From Vibrio gallaecicus (GTDB lineage: Bacteria; Pseudomonadota; Gammaproteobacteria; Enterobacterales; Vibrionaceae), in contig NZ_AP025491.1 in assembly GCF_024347495.1 (NCBI RefSeq), positions 1,240,001 to 1,304,000 of the forward strand: DNA of 64,000 bases. Reading direction: 5' to 3'. The position numbers and the translations under genes were made by a program. The notes under the pieces are model-generated. The model saw only the letters and a program-made list of their open reading frames with translations, searched no databases and had not been told where the DNA came from. Below are positions 63,065 to 64,000 of the stretch, piece after piece; position 1 is the first letter of the stretch; each line of letters begins with the position of its first letter.

Positions 63065-63733
63065 ATGAAAACAGAGAAAATCGTTTACGTCGTACTGGGT
63101 GGCACATCAGGTATTGGTGCTGAGCTTAGCCAACAACTTGCAAGCGACAATGCGGTTGTCCACGTAGCAAGCCGCAAAACAGGGTTGGACATCAGCGATG
63201 AACAATCGGTTTACCACTACTTCGAAACCATTGGTGCTTTTGACCACCTGATCGTCACAGCAGGTTCTTATGCTCCGGCAGGCAAAGTGGTGGACGTGGA
63301 AATTTCCCAAGCAAAATACGCTTTTGATACCAAGTTTTGGGGCACCATTAACGTGGCTAAACATGGAGCTCGCTACATCAAGAAAGGCGGCTCAATCACG
63401 CTAACTTCCGGCATGTTATCGCGCAAAGTTGTTGCTAACACCTACGTAAAAACCGCGATCAACGCTGCCGTTGAAGCAACCACAAAAGTACTGGCGAAAG
63501 AATTGGCTCCGATCAGAGTGAATGCGGTCAGCCCAGGTTTGACTAAAACTGACGCGTATCAAGGCATGAACGAAGACGACAGAAATGCCATGTACCAACG
63601 CACAAAAAATAGCTTGCCGGTGGGCAAGGTTGGCAAAGCCAGTGATGTTGCAAAAGCTTACCGACTTCTGATGGAAAACAGCTACATGACCGGCGCCGTA
63701 ATAGATGTCGATGGTGGTGCACTGCTTGGATAG
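63065..63733 (+). CDS. Short-chain dehydrogenase-like protein lacking the catalytic Tyr
   Basis: 222 residues. Rossmann start VVLGGTSGIGAELSQQLA. The segment that should hold YxxxK reads NTYVKTAINAAVEA: the Lys is there, but the position of the Tyr is Asn and a Tyr sits two residues before the Lys. C-terminal RVNAVSPGLTKT and TGAVIDVDGGALLG are normal. It belongs with small SDRs found beside LysR and MFS genes. NAD(P) binding is likely; catalysis is uncertain. It is followed by an MFS transporter gene. Confidence 0.85.
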   Translation: MKTEKIVYVVLGGTSGIGAELSQQLASDNAVVHVASRKTGLDISDEQSVYHYFETIGAFDHLIVTAGSYAPAGKVVDVEISQAKYAFDTKFWGTINVAKHGARYIKKGGSITLTSGMLSRKVVANTYVKTAINAAVEATTKVLAKELAPIRVNAVSPGLTKTDAYQGMNEDDRNAMYQRTKNSLPVGKVGKASDVAKAYRLLMENSYMTGAVIDVDGGALLG

Positions 63734-63830
63734 CAACACACGCTTGGCTAACAGCAAATAAAAACTAGGTGCCAGAGCAATAAAAAAGCGTGGCACCAAT
63801 GGGTTCAAACGAAAAAAAAGAGACTCCCTC

Positions 63831-64000
63831 ATGAATAAAGAAAAAATGCCGCTGCAGGTATGGATCTTATCACTTGCAGCTTTTGCTATCGGCACCGCAG
63901 AATTTGTTATTGCAGGAATCCTTCCTGAAGTCGCCAACTCTTTGTCCATCACGGAAGGGCAAGCGGGTTACCTAATCAGTGCCTACGCACTTGCCATTGT
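63831..64000 (+). CDS. MFS transporter (partial, right edge)
   Basis: Starts at ATG 63831; the frame is open to the window end (56 codons). Sequence MPLQVWILSLAAFAIGTAEFV and GILPEVANSLSITEGQAGYLISAY is the start of a DHA1-type MFS protein such as AraJ/YdhP sugar or drug efflux transporters. Probably in one unit with the SDR gene. The rest is outside the window. Confidence 0.85.
   Translation, partial: MNKEKMPLQVWILSLAAFAIGTAEFVIAGILPEVANSLSITEGQAGYLISAYALAI

Overview
The window looks like a Vibrio (Vibrionaceae) chromosome, probably chromosome II judging by gene content. The evidence is about 40% G+C, two quorum-regulatory Qrr small RNA genes with sigma-54 promoters, several chemoreceptor and cyclic-di-GMP genes, and families typical of Vibrio (YeeX, YceH, DUF3541, DUF3612, Hcp/Hcr, NupC). 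Chromosome II and species are inferences. I see no tRNA, rRNA, CRISPR array, prophage or intact insertion sequence. Genes are mostly single or in short operons.

Layout. 1-4.1 kb: a TraF-like outer-membrane protein cut by the left edge, a GIY-YIG protein, YceH, YeeX, an M15 peptidase and a small membrane protein behind an FNR-type site. 4.3-8.5 kb: a hybrid sensor kinase divergent from a PstS-like periplasmic protein and a porin-like protein, which look like one sensing module. 9-13.6 kb: a long-form GAPDH and the nitrosative-stress pair hcp/hcr. 13.8-25.4 kb: a lipoprotein esterase, a LysE exporter, LysR, Lrp, YjeH, a MocR regulator with a divergent PNPOx-like gene and a clear operator, and an AraC regulator divergent from a small membrane protein plus HlyD operon.

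25.4-34.8 kb: two qrr genes point towards each other and bracket an AraC/GyrI regulator, codBA, a cold-shock gene, a diguanylate cyclase, an unusual stand-alone N-terminal piece of malate synthase G, and its divergent DUF3612-type regulator. 34.8-45 kb: two chemoreceptors, RhlE, a CHASE-GGDEF protein and a DUF3541 protein. 45-53.6 kb: a response regulator/sensor kinase/methyltransferase operon just downstream of a three-gene RND efflux operon on the same strand. 53.8-64 kb: a PTS EIIC-EAL fusion, nupC with CRP/CytR-like sites and a candidate leader peptide, coniferyl aldehyde dehydrogenase, small lipoproteins, a sugar O-acetyltransferase, an integrase scrap, and a LysR/SDR/MFS cluster cut by the right edge.

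The strongest non-obvious content is the Qrr pair with promoters and LuxO-like sites, the catalytically incomplete malate synthase G fragment with its own regulator, the kinase/PstS-like/porin triad, the EIIC-EAL fusion, the MocR operator, and short tandem repeats at gene 3' ends together with a convergent intergenic region of mutually complementary segments.
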